Assembly: GCA_002729885.1 (NCBI GenBank)
Contig: PBUB01000002.1
Span: 177,157-241,156, forward strand
Direction of reading: 5' to 3'
Length of the DNA: 64,000 nt
Origin: Spirochaetaceae bacterium
GTDB taxonomy: Bacteria > Spirochaetota > Leptospiria > Leptospirales > Leptonemataceae
The notes below the pieces were generated by a model. It saw only the letters and a list, made by a program, of their open reading frames with translations. It did not search any database and was not told the DNA's origin. Both the position numbers and the translations under genes were made by a program. Below are positions 26,459 through 34,776 of this stretch, one piece after another. Within the stretch, counting starts at the first letter, position 1. Every line of letters starts with the position of its first letter.

Positions 26459-27250
26459 GTGAGCATCTTTACCATCATCTCTCCGGCCAAGCGTCTTGGT
26501 AAAATATCGCGTACGGATAAAATGCCATCCGAGGCTACCCTTCCAGTATTCGAAGATGAGGCGAGACAACTGGCTTCGCTTCTGTCCAGGAAGTCTGTAA
26601 CTCAGCTAATGGAATTAATGAGTATTAGTAAAGATCTGGCAGAACTAAATAGAGAGAGATACAATACATTCCCCGGCAGTCTGAAAAAATCCCAGGCAAC
26701 AGCAGCTATACTTCAATTCCAGGGGGATGTGTATCAGGGACTGGAACTGAATAGCTACGGTGCGCGGGAGAACAAATATTTAAGAGATCATTTGAGTATC
26801 CTCTCCGGAATGTATGGATTGCTTCGCCCATTTGACCTGATGCATCCATACCGCCTGGAAATGGGATCCAGGCTCAAGGTTAGCACAAATAGCAATTTGT
26901 ACAGGTTCTGGGGGAATCGAATCACCGATGCACTCAAGAAAAGAATCCAGGAATCGGGTGCAAAGGTTCTGATGAATCTGGCATCGGACGAATACTTTCG
27001 CGCAGTCAATCTGAAGGAAATCGTAGTTCCCGTTGCTACCGCGGATTTTCTTGAGTTGCGCAAGGGAAAATGGAAAGTGATTTCTACCAATGCCAAGCGA
27101 GCCAGGGGAACCATGTTGAACTGGATTATTCAGAATAGACCGGGCACCATCTCTGCCCTGAAGAAGTTCGACGTGGGCTATGAATTCGCAGAAGAGGTGG
27201 CGGATGCTCATGGCATCCATCGAATGGTTTTTCACAGAAAGGAAACCTGA
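26459..27250 (+). CDS. yaaA: Peroxide stress protein YaaA family
   Basis: A 263-residue member of the DUF328/YaaA family, whose E. coli protein limits free iron during peroxide stress and binds DNA. Family motifs are the N-terminal FTIISPAKRLG, LMSISKDLAELNRERYNTF, FQGDVYQGLELNSYGAREN, LSGMYGLLRPFDLMHPYRLE and LMNLASDEYFRAV. The start is GTG 26459, required to include the ISPAK motif; the surrounding TAG codons exclude a longer frame. It is 280 non-coding bases after the acyl-CoA ligase and convergent with the acyl-CoA dehydrogenase downstream. CTTTCAG is tandemly repeated three times at 27266-27286 just after the stop. Confidence 0.92.
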   Translation: MSIFTIISPAKRLGKISRTDKMPSEATLPVFEDEARQLASLLSRKSVTQLMELMSISKDLAELNRERYNTFPGSLKKSQATAAILQFQGDVYQGLELNSYGARENKYLRDHLSILSGMYGLLRPFDLMHPYRLEMGSRLKVSTNSNLYRFWGNRITDALKKRIQESGAKVLMNLASDEYFRAVNLKEIVVPVATADFLELRKGKWKVISTNAKRARGTMLNWIIQNRPGTISALKKFDVGYEFAEEVADAHGIHRMVFHRKET

Positions 27251-27317
27251 TCACTGGTCTCTCAACTTTCAGCTTTCAGCTTTCAGTTCTATTCCTGTGG
27301 TACCCGGTCTACGGGGC

Positions 27318-28517
27318 CTAAACAGCAGCGCTTCGCCTGGTTTCGGCTCGGGCAATGATCTGCTTCTGGATCTCGGAAGTACCTCCGCCGATTTCGGAAA
27401 TCTTGATGTCTCTGTAGAGCCTGCTTACCCGATATTCTTCCATGTATCCGGCCCCTCCATGGATTTGAACTGCCAGGTTCGTGCACTCCCGAGCGTATTG
27501 AGATGTCATTAGCTTTAGCTCCGATGCCCTGGCCGAAAGCTCCAGGATTTCTCCGTTATGCTCCAATTTGCCTGAGCCACCGGCTCTGTCGAATAGCCAT
27601 GCAGTTTCAAAAAGCATCAGTCTGGAAGCCTCCAGCCTGGTTTTTATATCTGCGAGCATAAAGGCTACGCTTTGATGCCTGGAAATGGCTCTGCCAAAGG
27701 ACTTTCGCTTCTTTGCGAAGGAGCGGCTTTCGTCCAGGCAGGCTTCCATTACCCCCAGGCAGTAGGCTCCCATGGAGAGCCTTTCCCAGTCAAAGGCCTT
27801 CATGGTCTGGCGAAATCCTGCTCCCGGCCGACCAAGAATATTCGCTTCGGGAATTTCCACATTGTCAAAGAAGAGTTCGCCAGTAGGGGAGCCGCGAAGC
27901 CCCATCTTCTTTAGCGGCTGCCCTCGACTCACTCCTGCGGAATGTAGATCTACAATACACAAAGTGAGCCCGGATGCACCGGAAGGGATCTGTCCATCCC
28001 TGCAATACCGAGCCAGTACCAGTGCGAAATCTGCATTGGGTGCATTCGTTATGTAAGCTTTGTTTCCATTGAGGAGCAACCCGGCGGGCTGTCGCTTCAA
28101 TGTAGTGGCGATGCTTGCCACATCGCTTCCTGAGCCAGATTCGGTGACGGCCAGACAGCCAACGGACTGCCCGGATATAAGACCGGGCAAGAACCTGGCC
28201 TTTTGTTCTTCAGATCCAAAGTGCGAAATGGGTAAACCGGCCAGTCCGGCGGATGCGCCCGAAGAGAAAAATGTAGAACCGCAATGATAGGCCAGCGCGG
28301 ATTGTGCCAGCACAGCAGTAAGAAAGCTTGCACCCTGTCCGCCATATTGCTCCGGATGCAGTAATCCCAGGTATCCCGCTGATCCCAGCTTCCTGTATAC
28401 CTCATTCTGAATTCCTTCAGCTTCAATACAGTCTGCCAATGGTGCGATTTCCTGTTCGCAGAATTTACGAAACGTTTGTTGAAATTCAATTTGCTCTTCG
28501 TCAAGAATAAGATCCAT
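27318..28517 (-). CDS. Acyl-CoA dehydrogenase (IVD/LCAD-type active site)
   Basis: FAD-dependent alpha,beta-desaturation of an acyl-CoA. About 399 residues in the usual three-domain order: an N-terminal helical domain (LGLLHPEQYGGQGASFLTAV), a beta domain with CLAVTESGSGSDVASIATTL and NGNKAYITNAP, and a C-terminal helical domain (AKKRKSFGRAISRHQSVAFM, VQIHGGAGYMEEYRVSRLYR). The MCAD catalytic Glu position is Gly (EIGGGTSEIQ), but Glu in FDWERLSMGA matches the alternative site of isovaleryl- and long-chain enzymes. ATG 28517 is preferred over ATG 28523 because an AAAGGA site is seven bases away. Confidence 0.9.
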   Translation of the reverse strand: MDLILDEEQIEFQQTFRKFCEQEIAPLADCIEAEGIQNEVYRKLGSAGYLGLLHPEQYGGQGASFLTAVLAQSALAYHCGSTFFSSGASAGLAGLPISHFGSEEQKARFLPGLISGQSVGCLAVTESGSGSDVASIATTLKRQPAGLLLNGNKAYITNAPNADFALVLARYCRDGQIPSGASGLTLCIVDLHSAGVSRGQPLKKMGLRGSPTGELFFDNVEIPEANILGRPGAGFRQTMKAFDWERLSMGAYCLGVMEACLDESRSFAKKRKSFGRAISRHQSVAFMLADIKTRLEASRLMLFETAWLFDRAGGSGKLEHNGEILELSARASELKLMTSQYARECTNLAVQIHGGAGYMEEYRVSRLYRDIKISEIGGGTSEIQKQIIARAETRRSAAV

Positions 28518-28681
28518 ATCCATTTCCTTTAGTTCTAAATTCGGGCCATTAAATCCGGCCTCAAATTAGTGCGCCCGGAGCAGGTATTTCAGGGTATGGG
28601 GGATTCAATCCAACCATGGTCCATGCAACCGATTCGAACGATGCATTGAATCCGCTGGCAGCCCTTTATACCACTATTGAA

Positions 28682-29833
28682 TCATGATGCCAGGTTCGCC
28701 GCGATAATGGAACGCATGATTTCAGATGTTCCGCCGCCCAGAGTTCCCAGTCGGGCATCACGATACGCCCTTTCCACGGGGTATTCATGTATGAAACAGT
28801 ATCCCCCAAATATCTGGCCCATATCATAACCGAGTTCAATGGCCGCCTCCGTTGCATATAGCTTGGCGATGGAACTTTCGATGGGAGCAGGAATGCCCTG
28901 ATCTTTTTTGGAAGCGCTGCTATATACCAGCAATCGACTGGCATCAATCTTCATTCTTGCTCGTGCGATCTTATCCTGGATGGCCTGGAAGCGTGCAATG
29001 GGCTCTCCGAATTGCTTTCGCGCCTTCGCATAGTTTACAGCCTCGGAAAGCATGTATTGCATGAATCCTACACCGCTGGCCACCAGTACCGTTCGCTCCC
29101 ATTCCAGGGTAGCTTTACCAACTCTCAGGAATCCGGAGTTCTCTTTTGAGATGAGGTTTTCTTCCGGAACTTCCATGTCCTCGAAGATGAGTTCGCTGGT
29201 AGTGCTGGTTCGCATTCCCATCTTGTTCAGCTTTTTGCCTGTGCTGAAACCTTTGAAGTCTTTCTCGACAATAAAGACACTGACACCCATGGGCCCTCTG
29301 TTCTTGTCTGTGACGGCCATCACAGTAAAGACATCGCCGATGGGTCCGTTCGTAATAAACATCTTGGAACCATTCAGGATGTAGCGATCTCCTTTCTTGA
29401 CAGCTCTGGTTTCCATGCTACCGGCTGCATCGCTTCCGGATCCCGGTTCGGTGAGACCCAGTCCTGCGATCTTTTCGCCGGTAGCCAGAGAAGGTAGATA
29501 GCGCTTCTTCTGATCTTCGTTTCCACAAAGAACGATGGGCATGCTACCAATAATCGTATGTGCGCCCCAGGCCAGAGTCAATCCGCCGTCAGTGGATCCT
29601 CTGGAAAAACCTTCCGTGGCAAGAGTGGTGGCCAGACAACTGGCACCCTGACCGCCGTATTCCTCCGGAAAGGGCAGTCCCAGAAGTCCCATATCGCCCA
29701 TCTTTTTCCAGATTTCGGTATCCCATCGGCCTTCCAGGTCTCTGGATTCTGCGCTGGGGCGAATTTCCTTTTTTGCGAATTCGTAGACGCTCTGGCGAAA
29801 CTCCAGTAATTCTTCCGGAATAGAAAAGTTCAT
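28682..29833 (-). CDS. Acyl-CoA dehydrogenase (second copy, IVD/LCAD-type active site)
   Basis: A 383-residue FAD enzyme of fatty-acid or branched-acid oxidation. Signature blocks are LGLPFPEEYGGQGASCLATT, IAGLGLTEPGSGSDAAGSME, NGSKMFITNGPIGDVFTVMA, and ARKQFGEPIARFQAIQDKIA. As in its neighbour, the MCAD Glu position is Gly (TLGGGTSEIMRSI), while Glu in LEWERTVLVASG fits the alternative catalytic site. It is transcribed with the TetR gene lying 16 bases upstream and probably with the dehydrogenase 164 bases downstream. The exact chain length or branched substrate cannot be read from sequence. Confidence 0.92.
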   Translation of the reverse strand: MNFSIPEELLEFRQSVYEFAKKEIRPSAESRDLEGRWDTEIWKKMGDMGLLGLPFPEEYGGQGASCLATTLATEGFSRGSTDGGLTLAWGAHTIIGSMPIVLCGNEDQKKRYLPSLATGEKIAGLGLTEPGSGSDAAGSMETRAVKKGDRYILNGSKMFITNGPIGDVFTVMAVTDKNRGPMGVSVFIVEKDFKGFSTGKKLNKMGMRTSTTSELIFEDMEVPEENLISKENSGFLRVGKATLEWERTVLVASGVGFMQYMLSEAVNYAKARKQFGEPIARFQAIQDKIARARMKIDASRLLVYSSASKKDQGIPAPIESSIAKLYATEAAIELGYDMGQIFGGYCFIHEYPVERAYRDARLGTLGGGTSEIMRSIIAANLAS

Positions 29834-29849
29834 GCGAAACCCCCTGCGG

Positions 29850-30473
29850 CTACCGGCCGAAAGATCCCCCGTGAATAATCTTTCTTAGCTTTTTGCGAAT
29901 CTCCTTTATGTCTGCTGTACTGGGCTTGCTACTGCGATAAATGCCCTGAACCAGAGATGTCAGGGTAAGTTCCACTGCTCCGAAAAAGGCAATGCTCAGA
30001 AGCTCCGTATCCGTATCGGAATCGATGTGACCTGCTTTCTTTCCGGCCTCTACGATCCCCTGGATTTGCTGCAGAATCGCTCGAGCGCTGGCCATTTCAC
30101 TGTCCGGGTCCACATTGCCGGATCGCACCACTTCCTGCACCAGTAGATGAATCATTTCTGGATTCGCCAGGTAGGTATCCAGCATGTAGTCGCTGATTCT
30201 GCTTAACTTCTCTGTAAGTGTGCCCTTCTCCTGTCCGATGCGAGCTATTCGGTCGCTGAATCGCGTAGCCACGCTTTCCAGAATGGTATCCAGCACCTTC
30301 TCTTTGGACCCGAAATAATGGTACACCAGCCCGTAGGCCACATCGGCCTCTGCCGCGATGTCTGAAATGCGGGTGCCATGATATCCCTTTCGGGCCATCA
30401 CTTTTACCGCCGCGCGCAGGATCTTATCCTGACTTCCCCTTGCCTGGGATTCTTTTGCCTGTCCTCTTGCCAC
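29850..30473 (-). CDS. TetR/AcrR family regulator of fatty-acid oxidation genes
   Basis: A 207-residue one-component regulator. The helix-turn-helix is at about residues 15-65 (ILRAAVKVMARKGYHGTRIS, DIAAEADVAYGLVYHYFGSK), and a ligand-binding helical domain follows. It is probably responsive to acyl-CoA, like FadR/PsrA-type TetR proteins; this is inferred from its position at the head of two acyl-CoA dehydrogenase genes. The start codon is GTG 30473. A perfect palindrome lies 18-41 bases upstream and overlaps the probable promoter, so autoregulation is likely. Confidence 0.88.
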   Translation of the reverse strand: MARGQAKESQARGSQDKILRAAVKVMARKGYHGTRISDIAAEADVAYGLVYHYFGSKEKVLDTILESVATRFSDRIARIGQEKGTLTEKLSRISDYMLDTYLANPEMIHLLVQEVVRSGNVDPDSEMASARAILQQIQGIVEAGKKAGHIDSDTDTELLSIAFFGAVELTLTSLVQGIYRSSKPSTADIKEIRKKLRKIIHGGSFGR

Positions 30474-30481
30474 TATTCGGG

Positions 30482-30514
30482 ACCCTATGATTGATTGACA
30501 AATCAGTCAATCAA
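30482..30514 (-). promoter_or_regulatory. TetR-type palindromic operator and promoter
   Basis: TTGATTGAC (30491-30499) and GTCAATCAA (30506-30514) are perfect inverted repeats around AAATCA. On the minus strand TTGACT serves as a -35 element with a 17-base spacer to TAGGGT (30487-30482) as -10, so a bound repressor would cover the -35 element and spacer. The predicted transcript starts within a few bases of the GTG of the TetR gene. Confidence 0.75.
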
Positions 30515-30720
30515 AAATCTGTACGGGACAGCAAATCCATTCCCTGGACAAGTAAACTGAAATTCGATTATCCTGATGCTTGAGGTTCCGGGCGAAATGC
30601 ACTATTATTTACCTGAGTACGTGATCTGAATAAAAGCCAGAAGGCGGACCAGAGTTTAATTGGATTTAGATCAAATCGTTGATAATAAGAAGACCAGAAA
30701 AATGATAAAAGGAGAAATCG

Positions 30721-31533
30721 ATGCGAAACAGATTTATTGATATTAGATCGGCTCTGATAGCAGGGCTGATGGGAATGTTGTTTCTCTCGGCTGCCTGCAG
30801 CCATGAACCCCGGGTAGTAGGAAAGGACCTGGAATATGAGCAAGATGGACAGCCCTATCTGGGCTATGTGGCGGTGGACGAGAATCTAGAAGGAAAGCGA
30901 CCGGGAATTCTGCTCATCCATGAATGGACCGGCCTGGGGGATTACGTAAAATCCAGAGCCGATCAACTGGCAGCCATGGGATATACCGTTTTTGCCATGG
31001 ACATGTACGGAAAAGGAATTCGTGCCTCCAATCATGATGAAGCGGCCAAACTAATGACTCAGTATAATGAGGATCGGCCTACCATGCGTGCCCGAATGGA
31101 TCGCGCCATGGAAGTGCTGAAAGAGCAGGGAACTGTGGACCCTGAGCGAATTGCAGTAATCGGTTATTGCTTTGGCGGTGGCGCAGCCATCGAGTACGCG
31201 CTGAGCGGTGCCGATGTGGATGCCATAGTTAGTTTCCATGGCATGCTTGCTTCTCCGAACCTGGAGCAGGATGCAGACAACATCAAAGCTGCTCTGCAGA
31301 TTCACCATGGCGGAGATGATGGATTTGTTCCGGCCGAAGTAGTGGAAAAGCTACAGAACGCATTGAAAGAAGCAGGCGTAGACTATAACTTCTATAGCTA
31401 TCCTGGTGCTGTTCATGGTTTTACCCGACCCAGTGCTGGAAGCGACAAGGAATCCGGTATTGCCTATGACAAGAGTGCCGATGTGAAATCCTGGGATAGA
31501 ATGAAAGAATTCCTGGATGCAAAACTGAATTAA
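30721..31533 (+). CDS. Dienelactone hydrolase family lipoprotein
   Basis: A 270-residue alpha/beta hydrolase exported as a lipoprotein: the signal peptide ends in LSAACS with Cys 26 as the lipidated residue. The fold shows ILLIHEWTGLGDYVKSRADQ and AMDMYGKG; the triad is Cys in VIGYCFGGGAAIEYAL, Asp in HHGGDDGFVP and His in GAVHGFTRP. It would hydrolyse ester or lactone substrates in the periplasm. An AAAAGGAG site precedes ATG 30721, and a strong terminator follows the stop. The gene has its own non-coding leader of about 200 bases. Confidence 0.9.
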   Translation: MRNRFIDIRSALIAGLMGMLFLSAACSHEPRVVGKDLEYEQDGQPYLGYVAVDENLEGKRPGILLIHEWTGLGDYVKSRADQLAAMGYTVFAMDMYGKGIRASNHDEAAKLMTQYNEDRPTMRARMDRAMEVLKEQGTVDPERIAVIGYCFGGGAAIEYALSGADVDAIVSFHGMLASPNLEQDADNIKAALQIHHGGDDGFVPAEVVEKLQNALKEAGVDYNFYSYPGAVHGFTRPSAGSDKESGIAYDKSADVKSWDRMKEFLDAKLN

Positions 31534-31553
31534 GTGTCTTGACCACGTTTAAG

Positions 31554-31587
31554 GGGGCCAGTAATACCTGGCCCCTGTCCTTTTCTC
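31554..31587. terminator. Terminator hairpin between convergent genes
   Basis: GGGGCCAG (31554-31561) and CTGGCCCC (31568-31575) form a perfect eight-base stem with loop TAATAC, followed on the plus strand by TGTCCTTTTCTC. It serves the dienelactone hydrolase gene and may also serve the convergent metallopeptidase gene, which ends at 31623. Confidence 0.8.
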
Positions 31588-31622
31588 GGGTTTTCCCGTG
31601 GATCTTTCGCGGTTTGAGAGAA

Positions 31623-32342
31623 TTAATCGTCGCTGCTAAACAAGCCCAGACGAACCAGAAAATAGAGCAAAGTGGCGATGGATGTAGCCGCTGCCGCAAC
31701 ATATGTCCAGGCAGCAGCGTTGAGAACCTGACTCACTGCCTTTTGTTCCTGAGGCGAGTCCATTCCAATTTCCGGAAGCACCTTCTTCGCACGATTGGAA
31801 GCGTCCAGCTCCACCGGCACTGTAACCAGTTGAAACAGGACCACTGCACTAAATAGAATTACGCCGGCCCATGTAACATAGTAACCCAGTCCACCCTGCA
31901 TAAAAATCATCATTCCGCTACCAATCATGATCAATATCCAGCTCAGGTTGGAGCCAAAGCCGGCCAGAGGAACGATGGCAGAACGAAATCCCAGCAGAGG
32001 ATATTTTACTTTGTGTTGCACAGCATGACCGGCTTCATGCGCCGCCACGCCGGCCGCAGCTATGCTGTTCGACGCATAGGTATCATCGGACAGACGCAAG
32101 GTCTTGCTGGTAGGATCGTAATGGTCTGCCAGAGAGCCTCTGACATGTTCTACCTTTACATTGTGCAATCCTTCTCGATCCAGAAGCATGCGAGCCACCT
32201 GGGCTCCTGTAAGACCTCCGCTGTTGCGATAGCCTGCCCATTTCTTGAATGAAGATTTAACTTTGAAGCTGGCCCACATACTCAGTAAGAGGCAGGGCCC
32301 AATAAAAATAAAATAAAGAGGATCAAAAAATCCGAATCCCAT
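31623..32342 (-). CDS. Membrane zinc metallopeptidase (YugP-like)
   Basis: A 239-residue integral-membrane peptidase. An N-terminal helix (FGFFDPLYFIFIGPCLLLSM) is followed by a soluble part containing the zinc motif HEAGHAVQH, preceded by DDTYASNSIAAAGVAAHEAG-type residues characteristic of the family, and then three hydrophobic helices (WILIMIGSGMMIFMQG, YYVTWAGVILFSAVVLFQLV, VAAAATSIATLLYFLV). ATG 32342 has an AGGAGA site six bases upstream; a longer frame from 32393 lacks such a site. The substrate is unknown. It is likely involved in membrane-protein quality control. Confidence 0.88.
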   Translation of the reverse strand: MGFGFFDPLYFIFIGPCLLLSMWASFKVKSSFKKWAGYRNSGGLTGAQVARMLLDREGLHNVKVEHVRGSLADHYDPTSKTLRLSDDTYASNSIAAAGVAAHEAGHAVQHKVKYPLLGFRSAIVPLAGFGSNLSWILIMIGSGMMIFMQGGLGYYVTWAGVILFSAVVLFQLVTVPVELDASNRAKKVLPEIGMDSPQEQKAVSQVLNAAAWTYVAAAATSIATLLYFLVRLGLFSSDD

Positions 32343-32796
32343 TGAATTCTCCTGTTTGATTAGAACTATAGTGTGCCAGGCGATGCTCGGCAACCAAATT
32401 TGCCAGCTTGATTTTGAGTATCGTTGTAGCGCAAATTTCTTTACCCATTTACGCCGCGTCCACAGGAATCAAGACAGATGAAAAAATATGAGGGCAGAAT
32501 GTAAGACCGGTTCTGTAACCACTTACTTTCTTCTATACTTAATGCGAAATGCGGATAAAAGCTGGATGCACTTTCAGGCCTGAACAGGTGATCAACGGTT
32601 CAAGAGATCAAGAGACCAATGGACCAATGGACCAATGGACCAATGGATTATTGTATCAATGCAGCATTCGCGCTCCGATGCTGCTCCGGTAACAGCTTCC
32701 GGGCCTCGGGTGCAATTTTCCATTCTGGTGGCAGGTAGGAATCCGAGTCCAGGGGTAGATCTATTCCCGGGACTCGCTGCGGCCTTGGGGCTCCAT
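32343..32796. other. Intergenic region with a short tandem repeat
   Basis: No gene was accepted in these 454 bases between two minus-strand genes. ACCAATGG occurs four times in perfect tandem at 32615-32646. An open frame crossing the repeat (32635-32904, plus) has no start signal and overlaps the lipid kinase end, so it is not called. Confidence 0.5.
32615..32646. repeat. Four-copy 8-base tandem repeat
   Basis: Four exact copies of ACCAATGG without interruption. Copy number could vary by slippage between strains. It is over 250 bases from the nearest start codon, so no effect on a gene is evident. Confidence 0.8.
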
Positions 32797-33852
32797 CTAC
32801 AGAATCAATGGAATACTTCTGGGTACTACAGAAAACAAAAGCATCCTTGCGGCGGGGGCACCTTCCACTCCCATCATGGGCAGTATCTCTCCGTCCGTTT
32901 CTGAATCCATTGTAATTGTAGGAATCAGAAGAATGCGCTTTGCCTGAAACGATTGCACCCCGGGAATTTCATCCACCAGGCCGTCGTAGAAATGTCGGCT
33001 GCCCCAGACCATCTTGTAGGCAGGGGCCGGGGTCATGTGGACTCCATGAAAATAGCCATCATCCAGATATGCAGGCGGGGCCCAGAGCATACCTCCTCCG
33101 TTGTACCGGCCATTGCATACGAACAGGTTCAGTAGCGGCCCCGAAAGCTCTTCCCAGGGACTTTTTTCATCCCTGCAATACAGAACTCTGGCCGTAGTGC
33201 TCTTATGCGAAAGAAACGCTTTGAGGCTGTGATAGTAGTAGGCGAAAGCTCCGGACTGCAGTCTTGAGCGAAACAGACTACGCACAATGTGGCCGCTCAG
33301 TCCGCTGGAGGCAATATTGATGAACAGACGTCTTTGAATCTGCATCTCCTTTTTCAGATTTCTGATGGTACGTTCGAATTCCTTTCGCTGCTTCGAATTT
33401 GTGGGTAATGGAAGATCCAGGATAGGCAGCAGTTCTACCTGTCCAATGTCAGCCCATATCCAGCGATTCTGCTGCAATGCTACGTCATAGCCATCTGATA
33501 ATTCAGAAAGAGTGCGAATAAAGTCTGCTTCTGAATTAAGGTCAATGACTCCCAGAGGAACCTTGCGAGACAGCAGTCGATTGCCGTCAAAGTAGCCGTT
33601 CAATACTTCATTGATGGTACCGTCTCCGCCGGCTGCTATGATCTGATCATGAGTTCGGCCCAGCAAAGCTTCCCGGGTTCGATGACTGGCATCCTGGGGC
33701 CCCCGGGTGATGTAGAGATCAAAATCGGTGAGTTTTTCTCTAAGGGCGGATTTTACCTTTTCGAATTCAAAGAGCCCATCTCCTCTTCTGGCAGCGGGAT
33801 TCAAGATAATCAATCTTCGGGGTTGAGATGGTTTCTTACGAAAAAAGAACAT
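32797..33852 (-). CDS. Diacylglycerol/sphingosine-type lipid kinase
   Basis: About 351 residues with the DAGK catalytic fold. RRLIILNPAARRGDG begins the domain, and the nucleotide-binding IIAAGGDGTINEVLNGYFDG carries the family GGDGT motif. LGVIDLNSEADFIRTL matches the following conserved block, and DDGYFHGVHMTPAP with TDGEILPMMGV fits the C-terminal half. It phosphorylates a lipid at the inner-membrane face. ATG 33852 begins just before the kinase fold; a GTG at 33885 would add eleven residues. It stands alone on the minus strand. Confidence 0.85.
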   Translation of the reverse strand: MFFFRKKPSQPRRLIILNPAARRGDGLFEFEKVKSALREKLTDFDLYITRGPQDASHRTREALLGRTHDQIIAAGGDGTINEVLNGYFDGNRLLSRKVPLGVIDLNSEADFIRTLSELSDGYDVALQQNRWIWADIGQVELLPILDLPLPTNSKQRKEFERTIRNLKKEMQIQRRLFINIASSGLSGHIVRSLFRSRLQSGAFAYYYHSLKAFLSHKSTTARVLYCRDEKSPWEELSGPLLNLFVCNGRYNGGGMLWAPPAYLDDGYFHGVHMTPAPAYKMVWGSRHFYDGLVDEIPGVQSFQAKRILLIPTITMDSETDGEILPMMGVEGAPAARMLLFSVVPRSIPLIL

Positions 33853-34090
33853 TCCTGGAATACTCCGTTTCTCTGACAGGCCCACATGATTCGGAAATCT
33901 ACAAATCCAGCGCGTTTCCCTTTACCGCACATCGGGCTTGATTTTTATGAAGTCTGATGGGAGCCAACGGAATTTGTGGGGCTCCCCTGGTTCTGTCAAG
34001 GATTTAGGCTTTCAGTGCTGGAGTAAGTGTCTGGACCTGAGCTCATCCTGCAGCCACACGGAGATCTATTCTTTATTCAGGAGCAGAGAG

Positions 34091-34417
34091 GTGCTGGATA
34101 CAATACCCGATGACATTCAATACAATAACACTTCCCTCACCATCCGCTGGAAGGATGGAAAGGAATGTAGCTACGATCTTTTGCAGCTGAGACGAAAATG
34201 CCCCTGTGCTCAGTGTCGTGGCGGTCATGGTCCGGTGGCCAACCGCCAAACGGATTCTATTCAACAAATTCGTCTGGTTTCCTGGAAAAAGGTAGGTCGA
34301 TACGCACTGCAACTCACCTTTTCCGACAATCATGATCTGGGCATTTATACCTACGACCTCTTGCGGAAAGGATGCGAGGAAGGCACTGGCTATATTCCAC
34401 CGGATGAGCGAAATTGA
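34091..34417 (+). CDS. DUF971 (GBBH-like) domain protein
   Basis: GTG 34091 is preferred because AGGAG lies seven bases upstream; it gives a 108-residue protein spanning a complete DUF971 domain. Key features are TSLTIRWKDGKECSYDLLQL, a C-X-C-X2-C group (RRKCPCAQCRGG), VSWKKVGRYALQLTFSD and HDLGIYTYDLLRKGCEE. The fold is that of the gamma-butyrobetaine hydroxylase N-terminal domain and may bind metal or iron-sulphur clusters. A longer frame opening at 33938 adds 51 residues with no similarity to the domain and no ribosome site. The function is unknown. Confidence 0.8.
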   Translation: MLDTIPDDIQYNNTSLTIRWKDGKECSYDLLQLRRKCPCAQCRGGHGPVANRQTDSIQQIRLVSWKKVGRYALQLTFSDNHDLGIYTYDLLRKGCEEGTGYIPPDERN

Positions 34418-34509
34418 TCTATCGCCGGGCTTTCTTGAAGGCTTTCAGAATGGGACCTTAATGGAAAGCGAGGGCTGATTCAGGACTTGACAATGCGATT
34501 TACGACTGG

Positions 34510-34758
34510 TTATTCGGAGGTTTCTTCAGTGTCAGAACTGGAAAGCCAGGTTTTCAGATCGTCTCCGGTAATGGGTCTGAATTGTTCCAGATAGCCCCCG
34601 TTTCGCCATTCCAGGAATGCCAGCAAATAGTTTTCTGTTTCCTGAATGCGATACAGGATTCCTTCCCATCCACGATGCACAACTTCAGTTATCTGGATTT
34701 CAGCGTCGTTCCAACGAATGGTTCGCTGCTCTGGAACTCTTTTGTGCTGTTCTTCCAC
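34510..34758 (-). CDS. Small conserved-looking hypothetical protein
   Basis: An 82-residue frame from GTG 34758. The sequence is well ordered: TIRWNDAEIQITEVVHRGWE, then a strand-rich ILYRIQETENYLLAFLEWRN and an acidic tail. No family is recognised. It ends the run headed by the TetR gene, with 18 bases between them, which supports it being a real gene. The start is uncertain as no ribosome site is visible. Confidence 0.5.
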   Translation of the reverse strand: MEEQHKRVPEQRTIRWNDAEIQITEVVHRGWEGILYRIQETENYLLAFLEWRNGGYLEQFRPITGDDLKTWLSSSDTEETSE

Positions 34759-34776
34759 GATACTTGAGCCATTATA

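Noticed and set aside
27266-27286. CTTTCAG three-copy tandem repeat after yaaA
   Set aside because: Too short and too simple to carry a claim; noted in the gene entry only.
32635-32904. 89-residue plus-strand frame crossing the tandem repeat
   Set aside because: It overlaps the end of the lipid kinase gene and has no ribosome site or recognisable sequence.
33938-34090. 51-residue N-terminal extension of the DUF971 protein
   Set aside because: The extension does not resemble the family and GTG 34091 has a good ribosome site.
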